64,000 nucleotides of DNA from Tindallia sp. MSAO_Bac2 (GCA_003838145.1 QYZZ01000043.1:1-64000); one strand, 5' to 3'. Counted from the stretch's first letter, positions 14,655 through 24,041 are shown. The notes: generated by a model not told the origin, from the letters alone. Made by a program: numbers and translations.

Positions 14655-17309
14655 TTAAGAATTCGATTCCAGGGCTTTTCGGATGGTTGCCTGAACTGTT
14701 TCCATTGCCTCCGGCAGTTTGGAGGGATCTTTCCCGCCTGCCTGGGCCATATCCGGTCTTCCGCCGCCTCCGCCGCCGGTAATCTGTGCTGCTTCCTTAG
14801 CAATATTTCCGGCATGAAGTCCTTTATCCTTCAGATCTTTGGTCAGGGTAACCATAAACTGTACTTTTCCTTCACCAGGTGCTGCCAGGACAATCACTGC
14901 TGATGCAGAGCTGTCACGAAGCCGGTCTCCTAGCTGACGAAGTTCATCCATATTCATGCCTTCCATTACTTCCACCACGACGCTGGTTTCTGCAATTTTT
15001 TCAGCATTGGCCAGCAGATCACCCTGTTTGTCTTTCTGCTGTTCTTTTTTAAGCTGTTGGATGGTTTTTTCCTGCTCTTTCATATCCTTCATCAGGTCTT
15101 TTATTCTGGCAGGGATCCGGTCCTGTTTTGTCTTGAGCAGGGCTTCTGTTTCCTTTAAAGTTTCCTTTTGTTTCAGTACCTGATGGTATGCACCCGATCC
15201 GGTAACGGCTTCAATTCTTCGCACACCGGATGCAATGCCGCTTTCAGAAGTAATCAGCAGCATGCCGATTTCTGAACTGTTGTGGACATGGGTTCCTCCG
15301 CACAGCTCCAGACTAAAGTCACCTGTTTTAATAACACGGACTTTGTCGCCATATTTCTCGCCAAAGAGTGCTTCGGCTCCCAGTTCCTTCGCTTCCTGCA
15401 TACTGGTTTCCAGTACCTGAACCTGAAGCGCATTGTGTATTTGTTCGTTAACAACACGTTCAATGGTTTCCAGCTCTTCGGCTGTTACCGGCTGAAAATG
15501 ATTAAAATCAAAGCGCAGACGTTCCGGGGTCACCAGTGATCCTGCCTGATGAACGTGTTCGCCCAGGATGTTTCTCAGGGCCCGATGCAGCAGATGGGTG
15601 GCGGTATGGTTTCGGGCTGTCTGATTCCTTCGATATGAAGTAACGATGGCACTTACCTCATCGCCTTCTTTTATGCTGCCTTTTTCTCCCTGCACCAGGT
15701 GGTAGATCACATCGTTGGCTCCCTGCCGGGTGTCCAGTACCCGGCCAATAAAGTCGCCGGCACGGAGAATTCCCTGATCGCCAACCTGACCGCCGCTTTC
15801 AGAATAAAAGGGTGTTTTATCCAAAATAACAAGGAAAGGCGTATCGACGCTGACAGGTGCTTCTTTTACCTGTGCTTCGCCTTCTATTAAAGCTTTTACC
15901 GTGCTTTTAGACTGAAGGGTTTCGTAACCGATGAAACTGGTTTCCGGTATGGTTTCCAGAATGGCCAGCGGATCTTCTTTCCAGCCTTCCACACCGCTTT
16001 GGCTTCTGGCGGTACGGGCTCTTTCTTTCTGTATGTTCATCTGTTCCTTAAAGTCATCTTCGTTAACCGTCAGCCCTTCTTCTTCCAGTATTTCCTTGGT
16101 CAGATCCAAAGGAAATCCGTAGGTGTCATAGAGCCGGAAGGCCTGATCGCCTGAAAGTGTGGTTTTGTTTTCTGCTTTCAGATCACGGATCATTCCATTA
16201 AGAATTTCGGTTCCCTGATGGATGGTTTCACCAAATCTGTCTTCTTCCACCAGAATTACTTTTTTGATCATTTCTTTCTTTTCTTCCAGCTCCGGATAGC
16301 CCTGATGGAATTTATCCACGACTTTTTCCATTAATTCAAAGAGAAAGGCTTTTTCCAGTCCCAGGAGTTTTCCATGACGGGATGCCCGGCGCAAGAGTCT
16401 TCGGAGAACGTAACCACGGCCTTCGTTGCTTGGAAGAATGCCGTCGGAGATCATAAAGGTTACAGAGCGGATATGATCTGTAATGATTCGAAGGGAAATG
16501 TCCGTTTCCGAATCTTTTCCGTAGTCAACGCCTGTAACATGACTGGCTTCGTCTAAAATAACCTTCATGCCGTCTATCTCAAATATGGAATCCACATCCT
16601 GCAGAATGCAGGCTACCCGCTCCAGACCCATTCCGGTATCAATATTGGGGTTGGGCAGGGGTGTATAGTTTCCTTCTTCATCTTTATTAAACTGGGTAAA
16701 TACCAGGTTCCAGTATTCTACAAAACGGTCGCAGTCGCATCCGGGTTTGCAGTCCGGATCATCACATCCAAAGCCGGCACCGCGGTCATAGTACAGCTCG
16801 GAACAGGGGCCGCAGGGACCAAGACCGATTTCCCAGAAATTGTCTTCCTTGCCCAATCGGACAATTCTTTCTTCCGGTACGCCGATATCGTCTTTCCATA
16901 AATCGTAGGCTTCGTCATCTTCCAGGTAAACAGAGGCCCATATTTTTTCCTCTGGCATCTGTAAGTACTCTCTGGAAAACTCCCAGCTCCACCGGATGGC
17001 TTCTTTTTTGAAATAATCGCCAAAGGAAAAGTTGCCCATCATTTCAAAAAAAGTGGCATGCCGTGACGTTTTTCCTACGTTTTCAATGTCACCGGTCCGG
17101 ATGCACTTTTGGCTGGTAGCCATTCTTTTATGGGGTGGAACTTTTGTACCGGAAAAAAATGGTTTCAGCGGTGCCATCCCGGAGTTAATCAGCAGGAGTG
17201 AGTTGTCATCCTGTGGGATTAGCGAAAAGCTGGGTCGTACCAGGTGATCTTTCGATTCGAAAAAGTCTAAAAATGCTTTTCTTATTTCATTAATTCCTTT
17301 TTTCTCCAT
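14655..17309 (-). CDS. alaS: Alanyl-tRNA synthetase
   Basis: 884 residues, full length. Class II catalytic core at the N-terminus ([30 protein letters not shown] near 225), tRNA-binding middle, editing domain with [12 protein letters not shown] near 567 and [13 protein letters not shown] near 668 (zinc-coordinating histidines and cysteine), a coiled coil near 710-760 and a C-Ala domain with [15 protein letters not shown] near 850. It charges tRNA-Ala and clears mischarged Ser/Gly. No T-box leader is visible. First gene of alaS-ireB-ruvX-yrzB. Confidence 0.97.
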   Translation of the reverse strand: MEKKGINEIRKAFLDFFESKDHLVRPSFSLIPQDDNSLLLINSGMAPLKPFFSGTKVPPHKRMATSQKCIRTGDIENVGKTSRHATFFEMMGNFSFGDYFKKEAIRWSWEFSREYLQMPEEKIWASVYLEDDEAYDLWKDDIGVPEERIVRLGKEDNFWEIGLGPCGPCSELYYDRGAGFGCDDPDCKPGCDCDRFVEYWNLVFTQFNKDEEGNYTPLPNPNIDTGMGLERVACILQDVDSIFEIDGMKVILDEASHVTGVDYGKDSETDISLRIITDHIRSVTFMISDGILPSNEGRGYVLRRLLRRASRHGKLLGLEKAFLFELMEKVVDKFHQGYPELEEKKEMIKKVILVEEDRFGETIHQGTEILNGMIRDLKAENKTTLSGDQAFRLYDTYGFPLDLTKEILEEEGLTVNEDDFKEQMNIQKERARTARSQSGVEGWKEDPLAILETIPETSFIGYETLQSKSTVKALIEGEAQVKEAPVSVDTPFLVILDKTPFYSESGGQVGDQGILRAGDFIGRVLDTRQGANDVIYHLVQGEKGSIKEGDEVSAIVTSYRRNQTARNHTATHLLHRALRNILGEHVHQAGSLVTPERLRFDFNHFQPVTAEELETIERVVNEQIHNALQVQVLETSMQEAKELGAEALFGEKYGDKVRVIKTGDFSLELCGGTHVHNSSEIGMLLITSESGIASGVRRIEAVTGSGAYHQVLKQKETLKETEALLKTKQDRIPARIKDLMKDMKEQEKTIQQLKKEQQKDKQGDLLANAEKIAETSVVVEVMEGMNMDELRQLGDRLRDSSASAVIVLAAPGEGKVQFMVTLTKDLKDKGLHAGNIAKEAAQITGGGGGGRPDMAQAGGKDPSKLPEAMETVQATIRKALESNS

Positions 17310-17334
17310 TTAGATCCTCCTTTTGAATGGCACT

Positions 17335-17340
17335 ATTATA
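17335..17340 (-). promoter_or_regulatory. Extended -10 promoter of alaS
   Basis: Minus strand TGATATAAT: a perfect TATAAT with the TG extension, 25 bp before the alaS ATG. The -35 region (TGTACG at 17-bp spacing) is poor, as is tolerated by extended -10 promoters. Confidence 0.6.
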
Positions 17341-17420
17341 TCATGGGCTATTTTTATCGTACAGCTCCAATTCAAGGTTTATTCTATCAGAGTGTTACCT
17401 ATGTTCTGACCCATACATTA

Positions 17421-17462
17421 TTTGAACTTAATTATCCATTATCAATTATCCATTATCAATTA
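17421..17462. repeat. AT-rich tail repeat (ATTATC-CATTATCA units)
   Basis: Tandem ATTATCCATTATCA units overlapping the mnmA stop codon. Its minus-strand end AATTAAGTTCAAATA is identical to the end of the composite repeat at 25993-26046, which shows the two belong together. Confidence 0.5.
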
Positions 17463-18548
17463 CAATGGCTTTATAATTGTTCCTCCGCCAATAACCAGAT
17501 CGTCCTGATAAAACACCACGGATTGACCTGGGGTAACGGATTTTTGAGGTTCGTCAAAGATTAGTTTTAGCTGATCCGGTTCTGCCATGGAGATGGTTGC
17601 AGGGACGGCTTTGGCGTTATACCTGATTTTCGCCGTGACTTTAAGGCTTTCCTGAAGTGTGTCAAAGGGTATAAAGTTCAGATCCTTTGCCAGCAGGCCC
17701 TGGGAGAACAAATGCTGAACCGGGCCAACGTGGACCGTATTGGCCTCCGGATCGATACCGGTAACATAAACCGGGGTTCCCAGTGCCAGGTGGAGGCCCC
17801 GTCGTTGTCCGATGGTGTAGTGTATGATTCCTTTATGGGTTCCCACCACATTACCGGAAGGATCGACAAAGGGGCCTTCCCTTGCTTTTTGCTCCTGGTA
17901 TTCTTCAATAAACCGGCCGTAATTGTTGTCCGGCACGAAGCATATTTCCTGGCTTTCAGGCTTGTTTGCCACCGGCAGATTCAGTTCTTCCGCCAGGTTT
18001 CGTATTTCTTCCTTGTGAAACTTACCCAGGGGCATCAACGTATGTTGCAGCTGAAACTGGGTCATATTATACAGGGCATAGGTCTGATCCTTGGTGTCTG
18101 TTACGGATTTTTTAAGTAAAAGCCGGCCGGTTTTGACGTCTTTCTCAATAAGGGCATAATGGCCTGTAGCTACATAGTCGCATTCCAGCTGAAGTGCTTT
18201 TCGCAGCAGTTCTTCAAATTTAACATAACGATTACAGGCAATACATGGATTTGGCGTTCGGCCGGAACGATATTCTTTTACAAAATAGTCTATGACTTTT
18301 TCCTGAAAATAGTCTTTGAAATTCATCACATAAAAAGGGATGTCCAAATGATTGGCCACCCTTCGTGCATCTTCCACAGCGCTTAGGGAACAGCAGCTGC
18401 TTTCCGGCTGATTGCTTTCTTCTATTTCTTCCGGCCAGATTTGCATGGTCACTCCGATTACATCGTATCCATCTTTTTTTAGCAGATAAGCTGCAACGGA
18501 GCTATCAACGCCACCGCTCATTCCCAGTAGTACTTTTTTCTTTGTCAT
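17460..18548 (-). CDS. mnmA: tRNA-specific 2-thiouridylase MnmA
   Basis: 362 residues. PP-loop [17 protein letters not shown] at the N-terminus, [14 protein letters not shown] near 100 with the first catalytic Cys, and [11 protein letters not shown] near 200 with the second. It activates U34 of Lys/Glu/Gln tRNAs with ATP and inserts sulfur delivered by a cysteine desulfurase. The neighbours iscS and iscU supply that sulfur, and the gene order iscR-iscS-iscU-mnmA matches Bacillus cymR-yrvO-trmU with an added iscU. Confidence 0.96.
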   Translation of the reverse strand: MTKKKVLLGMSGGVDSSVAAYLLKKDGYDVIGVTMQIWPEEIEESNQPESSCCSLSAVEDARRVANHLDIPFYVMNFKDYFQEKVIDYFVKEYRSGRTPNPCIACNRYVKFEELLRKALQLECDYVATGHYALIEKDVKTGRLLLKKSVTDTKDQTYALYNMTQFQLQHTLMPLGKFHKEEIRNLAEELNLPVANKPESQEICFVPDNNYGRFIEEYQEQKAREGPFVDPSGNVVGTHKGIIHYTIGQRRGLHLALGTPVYVTGIDPEANTVHVGPVQHLFSQGLLAKDLNFIPFDTLQESLKVTAKIRYNAKAVPATISMAEPDQLKLIFDEPQKSVTPGQSVVFYQDDLVIGGGTIIKPL

Positions 18549-18557
18549 GATTTCACC

Positions 18558-18998
18558 TTATTCTTCTTCCCCGTGGTCGTGGTGATCTTCATCGGCGTCA
18601 GGGTCAAAACCTTCCAGTTCTTTGTAATAAAGGTTGTGTTTCTGTGCATAATCAAAAATGGCACTTTTAATGGCCTGCTCCGCCAACAGGGAACAGTGCA
18701 TTTTTGCCGGCGGCAGTCCGTCCAACTCCTTAGCCACTTCATAATTAGAAAGTGCCAGGGCTTCTTCTACGGTTTTGCCTTTTACCATCTCCGTTGCCAT
18801 ACTGGAGGAGGCAATGGCTGAACCGCAACCAAAGGTTTTGAATTTAACATCCACAATAACATTATCTTCGATTTTAAAATACATTTTCATTATATCGCCG
18901 CATTTGGGATTACCCACCTGCCCTACGGCATCTGCGTTTTCTATTTCACCTACGTTTCGTGGGTTGGTAAAATGGTCCATTACAATTTCGCTGTACAT
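18558..18998 (-). CDS. iscU: Iron-sulfur cluster scaffold IscU/NifU-like
   Basis: 146 residues from ATG 18998 (MYSEIVMDHFTNPRNVGE), AAGGAG nine bases upstream; a frame extension overlapping iscS is rejected. The three cluster-ligand cysteines are in VGNPKCGD, FGCGSAIASS and KMHCSLLAEQ, with the Asp of CGD also conserved. The last ~20 residues are unusually acidic and His-rich (ADEDHHDHGEEE), perhaps a metal-binding tail. It accepts sulfur from IscS (2-bp gap) and assembles [2Fe-2S] clusters. Confidence 0.93.
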   Translation of the reverse strand: MYSEIVMDHFTNPRNVGEIENADAVGQVGNPKCGDIMKMYFKIEDNVIVDVKFKTFGCGSAIASSSMATEMVKGKTVEEALALSNYEVAKELDGLPPAKMHCSLLAEQAIKSAIFDYAQKHNLYYKELEGFDPDADEDHHDHGEEE

Positions 18999-18999
18999 A

Positions 19000-20175
19000 T
19001 TATCGGACTCCTTCCTTGATGTTTTCATATAGTGGTGACATATCCCGAAGGCGCTGTACTATTGGCGGCAGTTGTTCCAGGACATAGTCAATTTCTTCTT
19101 TTGTGTTCTGGTCTCCCAGTGTAAGCCTGAGGGAACCGTGTGCCATTTCATGAGAGAGTCCCAAAGACAGCAATACATGTGACGGATCCAGAGAACCGGA
19201 GGTGCAGGCAGAGCCACTGGAGGCGGCAATTCCTACCATGTCCAGGCTTAGGAGCATGGATTCGCCTTCAATAAATTCAAAGCTGACGTTTACGTTGTTG
19301 ATAAGTCTTTTTTCTCTGTGTCCATTTAACTTGGTATATGGGATTTTGTCAAGAATTTCATCCAGCAAATAATCCCTAAGCTCTGTCAGATGCTGAACAT
19401 GCTCCTCCAGGTTTTCATATGCCATTTCGGCAGCTTTCCCAAATCCGACAATCCCGGCAATGTTTTCTGTTCCGGCTCGTTTTTTACGTTCCTGGGCACC
19501 ACCATGGATCAGGTTGTGAATTTTGGTGCCTTTTCGTAAATAAAGTGCGCCTACGCCTTTCGGACCATATAATTTATGGGCTGAAATGGATATCATATCC
19601 ACTGGAAGCTGCTGAGTGTCGATTTTAATGTGTCCATAGGCCTGAACTGCATCGGTATGAAAAATAATTTTATTTTCCTTAGCAATTGCGGCAATTTCTT
19701 CAATTGGCTGAAGGGTTCCAATTTCATTATTGGCATACATGATGGTGATGAGGATGGTATCCTTCCGGATACTGTTCTTCAGATCTTCTACAGAGATGAG
19801 ACCGTCTTCATCCACCGGCAGGTATGTTACTTCGAAGCCTTCCTTTTCCAGATACTGGCATGCATGAAGTACAGCATGATGTTCGATGTTGGTGGTAATA
19901 ATATGGCGTCCCCTGGTTTTTAATGCTGCTGCAACGCCTTTGATAGCCCAGTTGTCTGACTCGGAACCGCCGCCGGTAAAAAAGATTTCTTCCGGTTTGG
20001 CATTAAAGGTTTTTGCTATTTGATCCCGGGCCGTGTCAATGGCTTTTTTATTTTCACGTCCAAAACTATGCAGGCTGGACGGGTTTCCATAGTAGTCTTT
20101 CAGGTAAGGAAGCATGGCGTCAAGAACTTCCGGTTTTACTGGTGTTGTTGCACTGTAATCTAAATATACCTTCAT
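19000..20175 (-). CDS. iscS: Cysteine desulfurase IscS/NifS
   Basis: 391 residues. MKVYLDYSATTPVKPEVL at the start, FTGGGSESDNWAIKG near 70, HTDAVQAYGH near 180, PLP lysine in SAHKLYGPKGVGALYLR near 205 and catalytic Cys in GSACTSGSLDPSHVL near 325. It liberates sulfur from cysteine for iron-sulfur clusters and tRNA thiolation. Its start overlaps the iscR stop by 4 bp, so it is translationally coupled to its regulator. Confidence 0.96.
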   Translation of the reverse strand: MKVYLDYSATTPVKPEVLDAMLPYLKDYYGNPSSLHSFGRENKKAIDTARDQIAKTFNAKPEEIFFTGGGSESDNWAIKGVAAALKTRGRHIITTNIEHHAVLHACQYLEKEGFEVTYLPVDEDGLISVEDLKNSIRKDTILITIMYANNEIGTLQPIEEIAAIAKENKIIFHTDAVQAYGHIKIDTQQLPVDMISISAHKLYGPKGVGALYLRKGTKIHNLIHGGAQERKKRAGTENIAGIVGFGKAAEMAYENLEEHVQHLTELRDYLLDEILDKIPYTKLNGHREKRLINNVNVSFEFIEGESMLLSLDMVGIAASSGSACTSGSLDPSHVLLSLGLSHEMAHGSLRLTLGDQNTKEEIDYVLEQLPPIVQRLRDMSPLYENIKEGVR

Positions 20176-20654
20176 AACATCATCTCCTGTTCCTTTACAT
20201 TCTGGTTTTCCTGCTGGTCGTTTTCCTCCGTATGGTTTATTTTCTGATGATCATCAATCATATCCTGTAAAGTCATGCCGTCGATTACATCATGGATACT
20301 GATTAATATTTTTTCCCATACGGTTCGGGTGATGCATTTTTCTGCATTGTCGCAGGAGCTGCTCTCTGACTCCAGGACGCATTCTGATGGAGCCAGGGGT
20401 CCCTCCAGTGTCAGCAGAACGTCTGCCACTGTTATGTTTTCCGGCTGTTTCATCAGCATATAACCACCCTGGGCACCGCGGACACTTCTTACAAGTCCGG
20501 CTTTCCGAAGGATTGCGATTAACTGTTCCAGATAATTCTCGGGTATTCGCTGTTTTTCTGCAATTACTTTTAACGGAACCGGACCAGTACCATGGTGCAG
20601 CCCCAGTTCAAACATAGCTTTCAGACCGTAGCGGCCTTTTGTAGATAGAATCAT
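20172..20654 (-). CDS. iscR: Rrf2 family regulator, IscR-like iron-sulfur sensor
   Basis: 160 residues. Winged helix at the N-terminus (MILSTKGRYGLKAMFELGLH) with the wing SVRGAQGGYML. Cysteines at 92, 101 and 107 lie where IscR binds its [2Fe-2S] cluster, unlike CymR, which lacks them. The C-terminal ~25 residues are Gln/Asn/Glu-rich and probably disordered. It heads the iscR-iscS-iscU-mnmA operon. A near-consensus IscR type 1 box over its own promoter argues for autorepression by the holo-protein. Confidence 0.9.
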   Translation of the reverse strand: MILSTKGRYGLKAMFELGLHHGTGPVPLKVIAEKQRIPENYLEQLIAILRKAGLVRSVRGAQGGYMLMKQPENITVADVLLTLEGPLAPSECVLESESSSCDNAEKCITRTVWEKILISIHDVIDGMTLQDMIDDHQKINHTEENDQQENQNVKEQEMML

Positions 20655-20684
20655 GTCTACCCTCCATTCTATTGCAATAACATC

Positions 20685-20713
20685 ATTATAGAATACCCGA
20701 GTAAATTTGTCAA
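20685..20713 (-). promoter_or_regulatory. Consensus promoter of the isc operon
   Basis: Minus strand TTGACA (20708-20713), 17-bp spacer, TATAAT (20685-20690), 31 bp before the iscR start. Confidence 0.88.
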
Positions 20714-20717
20714 CATT
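20693..20717. promoter_or_regulatory. IscR type 1 operator
   Basis: A 25-bp imperfect palindrome starting ATACCCGAGT and ending TTGTCAACATT. By my count it matches 21 of 25 positions of the Escherichia coli IscR type 1 consensus (ATASYYGACT-RWWWY-AGTCRRSTAT). It covers the whole -35 hexamer and most of the spacer, where bound IscR would block RNA polymerase. Confidence 0.7.
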
Positions 20718-20724
20718 GGAAAAG

Positions 20725-20760
20725 CAATTAAGAATTATGGATTATGGATTATGAATTAGG
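20725..20760. repeat. AT-rich tail repeat
   Basis: Reiterated GAATTATGGATTATGGATTA-type units like those at 13352 and 17421. Part of the 418-bp gap 20655-21072, whose other contents are the isc promoter and the foldback element. Confidence 0.45.
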
Positions 20761-20810
20761 GGTTAGGGATTAGGAAAATCAAGGTCAAGACATATGACAG
20801 ACGCAGACTG

Positions 20811-20836
20811 AAAAAAGCGCACCTATTTAGGTACGC
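20811..20836 (-). terminator. Rho-independent terminator 3' of the foldback element
   Basis: Minus strand GCGTACCT-AAAT-AGGTGCGC (8-bp stem with one G-U) followed by TTTTTT. It would end a transcript running through 21057-20861 toward iscR. Confidence 0.7.
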
Positions 20837-20860
20837 ATTTGACTATTGATAAAATATAAT

Positions 20861-21057
20861 GAAGTCAAAAGATTTGGTAAAGGGCAGCCTTGGAAATCTT
20901 GTCAGTGTTTTTTCGAAAAGATGAGAAAACTGCTAGCGCCTGCTGTTTGAGCCAAGTGACCGCAGGGCACAGGCGAGTTCAGGCGCTGTTTTCGAGACTT
21001 GCGAATAAAAACACACAAGATTGTAGTCAGCTGCCCTGGCTAAATCCTATTGACTTC
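20861..21057 (-). repeat. ~200-bp foldback element, possible small RNA or MITE-like repeat
   Basis: The minus strand folds on itself almost end to end: GAAGTCAA with TTGACTTC, AGGATTT with AAATCTT, AGGGCAGC with GCTGCCCT, AATCTTGT with ACAAGATT (outer part), and AGCGCCTG with CAGGCGCT (inner part) around a ~45-nt head. A promoter-like pair lies at 21063-21092 and a terminator at 20811-20836, so it could be transcribed as a ~200-nt RNA. The near-equal arms also fit a miniature foldback repeat. It does not resemble the 6S RNA at 41397, and I do not recognise the family. Confidence 0.55.
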
Positions 21058-21062
21058 AAAAT

Positions 21063-21092
21063 AAGATACACACTAAATTTGAATTTTTTCAA
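21063..21092 (-). promoter_or_regulatory. Candidate promoter for the foldback RNA
   Basis: Minus strand TTGAAA (21087-21092), 18-bp spacer, TATCTT (21063-21068), five bases before the first arm of the foldback. It overlaps the last codons of the aminotransferase gene. Confidence 0.4.
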
Positions 21093-22227
21093 TCCGATCA
21101 AAGGCTTCTTTCAGCTTACTTTTGCCAACGGTGCAGGCGATCCGAAGATAGCCTTCTCCACAGCGGCCAAAAGAGTTGCCGGGGATGGTAAGAACCTTAG
21201 CCTGATCAAGAATCATTTCGCTGGCTTTTTCTGAGCTGAGGCCGCTTTCCTTAATGTTAATAAAGAGGTGGAAGGTTCCCTGCGGTTCAAGGACGCTCAT
21301 CCATGGTATCTGGTTGATGCGTTCTGCCGCATAAAATACTCTTTCCTTATACTTGTCGAAGGTGGCCGGCAAAATGTCTTTGCGATTTCTCAGGGCGTAG
21401 ATGGCTGCTCTTTGAGAAATGGAAGGTGCGGTAAAAACCAGATTTTCATTGATTTGCTGGCAAACCTGGATGATTTCCCGGGGTGCAATAATGTTCCCTA
21501 CCCGCCATCCGGTCATAATGTAATCTTTTGAAAAGGTATTAACCACAACCAACCGGTCCCGAATATCGCTGATGGTAGCCATGGATTGGAACTTACCATT
21601 AAATACCAGTGCGCCATTTACTTCGTCTGCAATGATGAGCAGGTCTCTTTTAATGGCAATATCAGCAATAACCTGAAGGGTTTCTTCGCTATAAACTGCA
21701 CCGGTGGGGTTTCTGGGTGAGTTTACGATAATGGCGCGGGTACGCTCGTTAATGCTTTCTTCCAGTCTTTTTACATCAATCTGAAAGTTTTCTTCTTCGT
21801 AGGTTTCCAGTTCCACCGGAACTCCGCCGGTCATCTCAACCTGCTGATAGTAGGGGGTGAAATATGGCGCCGGCAGGATAACCTCATCTCCGGGATCCAG
21901 CACTGACTCCAGTACCAGATACATTCCCAGGCAGGCACTGGCCGTTACCATCACTTCTGCATCATCTACCAGAGCCCGGAATTCATCCCGGTAATAATGG
22001 CAAATTTCCTGTCTCAGTTCCGGGTCGCCCCGAAAGTCGGTATAATGTGTGTGGCCATCCATGGCATCCTGAAAGGCGGCTTTAATAATGCGTTCATCCG
22101 TGTTAAGATCCGGATCGCCCAGGCTGAGGTCGATTACATTGGCGTACAGTTTTGAGCGCTGGTCCACCGCTCCCATGGGAGTTGTATGATCTTTCCAGTA
22201 TCGCTTGGCAATAAATTTGTTCTTCAT
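21073..22227 (-). CDS. Class I/II pyridoxal-phosphate aminotransferase
   Basis: 384 residues. Fold type I aminotransferase: YTDFRGDPELRQEI near 58, NSPRNPTGAVYS near 165, ADEVNGALVF near 200 and PLP lysine in FSKDYIMTGWRVG near 230. The substrate is unknown; relatives act on aspartate, aromatic or other amino acids. It lies 21 bp after the RocB-like peptidase gene at 22249 and is probably co-transcribed with it, so it may transaminate a product of that enzyme. RBS CAGGAGGG. Confidence 0.85.
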   Translation of the reverse strand: MKNKFIAKRYWKDHTTPMGAVDQRSKLYANVIDLSLGDPDLNTDERIIKAAFQDAMDGHTHYTDFRGDPELRQEICHYYRDEFRALVDDAEVMVTASACLGMYLVLESVLDPGDEVILPAPYFTPYYQQVEMTGGVPVELETYEEENFQIDVKRLEESINERTRAIIVNSPRNPTGAVYSEETLQVIADIAIKRDLLIIADEVNGALVFNGKFQSMATISDIRDRLVVVNTFSKDYIMTGWRVGNIIAPREIIQVCQQINENLVFTAPSISQRAAIYALRNRKDILPATFDKYKERVFYAAERINQIPWMSVLEPQGTFHLFINIKESGLSSEKASEMILDQAKVLTIPGNSFGRCGEGYLRIACTVGKSKLKEAFDRIEKIQI

Positions 22228-22248
22228 GTTTACCCTCCTGACACAGTT

Positions 22249-23925
22249 CTATTTTTCCAACAGGTAGTTGATCGTTTCGAATAAGAGCTCCGGCATTACA
22301 TCAAAGGAGAATGGCCGGTGCAGTCTTTCTGTAAACTGGTGAGCATCTTTTCCAAAGGGACCGATATTGGCAACGGGGACGTTAAATTCCCGCATTTCTT
22401 CAATGGGCAGCTCATATTTTTCTGGCCAGGCTGGCATATTGGTGATTAGCTTATCAATGGTTGCCTGATTTTCCGTTACGCTGCAAAAGCTAAGATCGGA
22501 AATGTAAGGATAGAATTTTCTGACCTTCAGTGGTTCACTGATTCTTGGCTGCACTTTATCCGCACTATGCTTTAATGCATCCAGCAGCTTTTGTTCCTGT
22601 TCATTTTTCCCGTTAATGTACATATGCGGATAGTAAGGCGGAGCAAAATAAACAACGATCATGGGGTCCGGATCCGGATTCATTTTGCAGACTTCCTCCA
22701 CAATAGCCAGGCTGTATGCCCGGTCGTCCATGGTGTTTGGATCCAGACGACGCTGCAGGGCGGCAATTCGCTGGTGAAGCTTGTAACCCAGCTCTTCTGC
22801 TACTTTTCGGTAAAGTTTATCGAAGGTATACACCTTTGTTTTCCACGGAAGTGGTGTATGGGGAATTTCACTCATTTCACAATAGTTTTTGTAGTTATCG
22901 TTAAGACGCTTCACCACCGTATCAAAGGCTGTTTCCGCCTTTGCCACCAGTTTTGTCATTACTTCGTCCGGTTCGCTGCCATGGGTTGCATAATTAAAGT
23001 ATAAATGGGCTGATTTAGCTATCTGAACAGAGTAATCCATTTTTAAGTCCCGTTGCTTCAGGGTGATGGGCGGAACGGTAACTTCTCCGTCGGCTACATC
23101 GCACAGGTCATGACTCAGGTTTATTTCCCGCACCAGTTCTGCAGAAAGTTCATTGGGATCCAGGCCGTCAAAGCTTTGTCCGACATGAGATTCTTTTCCA
23201 ACGATGTAGAAGGATGGCAGGAGCTTGCCAATGGTACCCACATAGATATATCGGTTGTCATCTCCTTCGTATCGGGATGTCATATAATCTGTATCCAGTA
23301 CGGCATTATACTCCAGACCGTCTCTGTGTTTGATTTCGTTAAGCAGCTTCAGGGCGCTGAGCATGCCGGCAGAATTTCCTTCTTCGTCGGGTACTGCAAG
23401 AAAAATAATATTGCCTTTAAAAAGTTCAGGGTTTCTGGCTGCCTGCAGCATATGGGAAAGATTTGCAGCAACGCCGCACTTCATATCAAATATACCCCGT
23501 CCGAAAAGCCATTCACCTGAATCAAGGTCTTTTTTTGCTTCCTCCGGCAGTGTCATGTCTTTTAGTGCCTCTGCCAACGCCATTGGGTCTGTGGCTATAT
23601 GTTTAAGGTCACGATAATCTTCAATCCCTACGGTGTCGATATGACCCAGTAGAATAACCGTGTTTTTATGCTGACCTTCTCCTCCTTTTACGTAAGCGAT
23701 CACGTTGTGTCGCTCATCCTGTCCTTCACATTTCTGAAAATGGAGTTTATCCGGATTTTCCAGAAAATAGGGTTCTTCTTTAAGCGTATTGTAAATGTGC
23801 CAGGCAATATCCAATTCTCCGCTTGTTTCAACAGCACTTGGAATCTTTGTCAGCTCAATGGTGTATTTTTCAGTGTTTTGCTTGATTTCTTCAAGATGTG
23901 AATGGTGCTTGTTTTTATTTTCCAA
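22249..23925 (-). CDS. RocB-like M20 family peptidase/amidohydrolase (second copy)
   Basis: 558 residues from TTG 23925 (MENKNKHHSHLEEIKQ), chosen because GAGGAGGG lies seven bases upstream; the frame is open 16 codons more, without an RBS. M20 zinc-site motifs: VILLGHIDTVG near 90, GRGIFDMKCG near 140, VPDEEGNSAG near 178; a C-terminal NIGPFGKDAHQFTERLH supplies the last histidine. Length and layout match Bacillus RocB (~566 aa), annotated as an arginine-utilisation protein whose reaction is not established. It is a paralogue of the gene at 24193. A degenerate sigma-54 promoter and a long palindrome lie upstream, and an aminotransferase follows. Confidence 0.85.
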   Translation of the reverse strand: MENKNKHHSHLEEIKQNTEKYTIELTKIPSAVETSGELDIAWHIYNTLKEEPYFLENPDKLHFQKCEGQDERHNVIAYVKGGEGQHKNTVILLGHIDTVGIEDYRDLKHIATDPMALAEALKDMTLPEEAKKDLDSGEWLFGRGIFDMKCGVAANLSHMLQAARNPELFKGNIIFLAVPDEEGNSAGMLSALKLLNEIKHRDGLEYNAVLDTDYMTSRYEGDDNRYIYVGTIGKLLPSFYIVGKESHVGQSFDGLDPNELSAELVREINLSHDLCDVADGEVTVPPITLKQRDLKMDYSVQIAKSAHLYFNYATHGSEPDEVMTKLVAKAETAFDTVVKRLNDNYKNYCEMSEIPHTPLPWKTKVYTFDKLYRKVAEELGYKLHQRIAALQRRLDPNTMDDRAYSLAIVEEVCKMNPDPDPMIVVYFAPPYYPHMYINGKNEQEQKLLDALKHSADKVQPRISEPLKVRKFYPYISDLSFCSVTENQATIDKLITNMPAWPEKYELPIEEMREFNVPVANIGPFGKDAHQFTERLHRPFSFDVMPELLFETINYLLEK

Positions 23926-23956
23926 CTGAGTACCCTCCTCAACATATTTTTCAAAG

Positions 23957-23972
23957 TGCAAAATAATGAGCA
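23957..23972 (-). promoter_or_regulatory. Degenerate sigma-54 promoter
   Basis: Minus strand TGCTCATTATTTTGCA: the -12 TTGCA is perfect and the spacing is right, but the -24 GG is GC. It lies 32 bp before the TTG start, close to the spacing of the two clean sigma-54 promoters at 25885 and 38054. Confidence 0.4.
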
Positions 23973-24017
23973 CTTGTTCATCTTGTCTATCTTTTTTTTA
24001 ACCTTTGCCTATATGTT

Positions 24018-24041
24018 TGTTTATGCAACGATGTATAAACA
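24018..24041. promoter_or_regulatory. 24-bp palindrome, candidate activator site
   Basis: TGTTTAT and ATAAACA are 7-bp arms, with an extra matching CA/TG inside, around an ACGA centre. It lies about 45 bp upstream of the degenerate sigma-54 promoter, within the usual range for an enhancer-binding protein site. No second copy was found near the other sigma-54 promoters. Confidence 0.4.

Noticed and set aside
17310-17459. T-box leader before alaS (and likewise before aspS)
   Set aside because: No specifier hairpin or TGGNACC-type T-box sequence is present; alaS has a short leader and aspS follows hemZ by 15 bp.
20861-21057. Calling the foldback element 6S RNA
   Set aside because: Length fits, but sequence lacks the 6S landmarks seen at 41397, where promoter, terminator and motifs all agree. 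Kept as an unidentified element.
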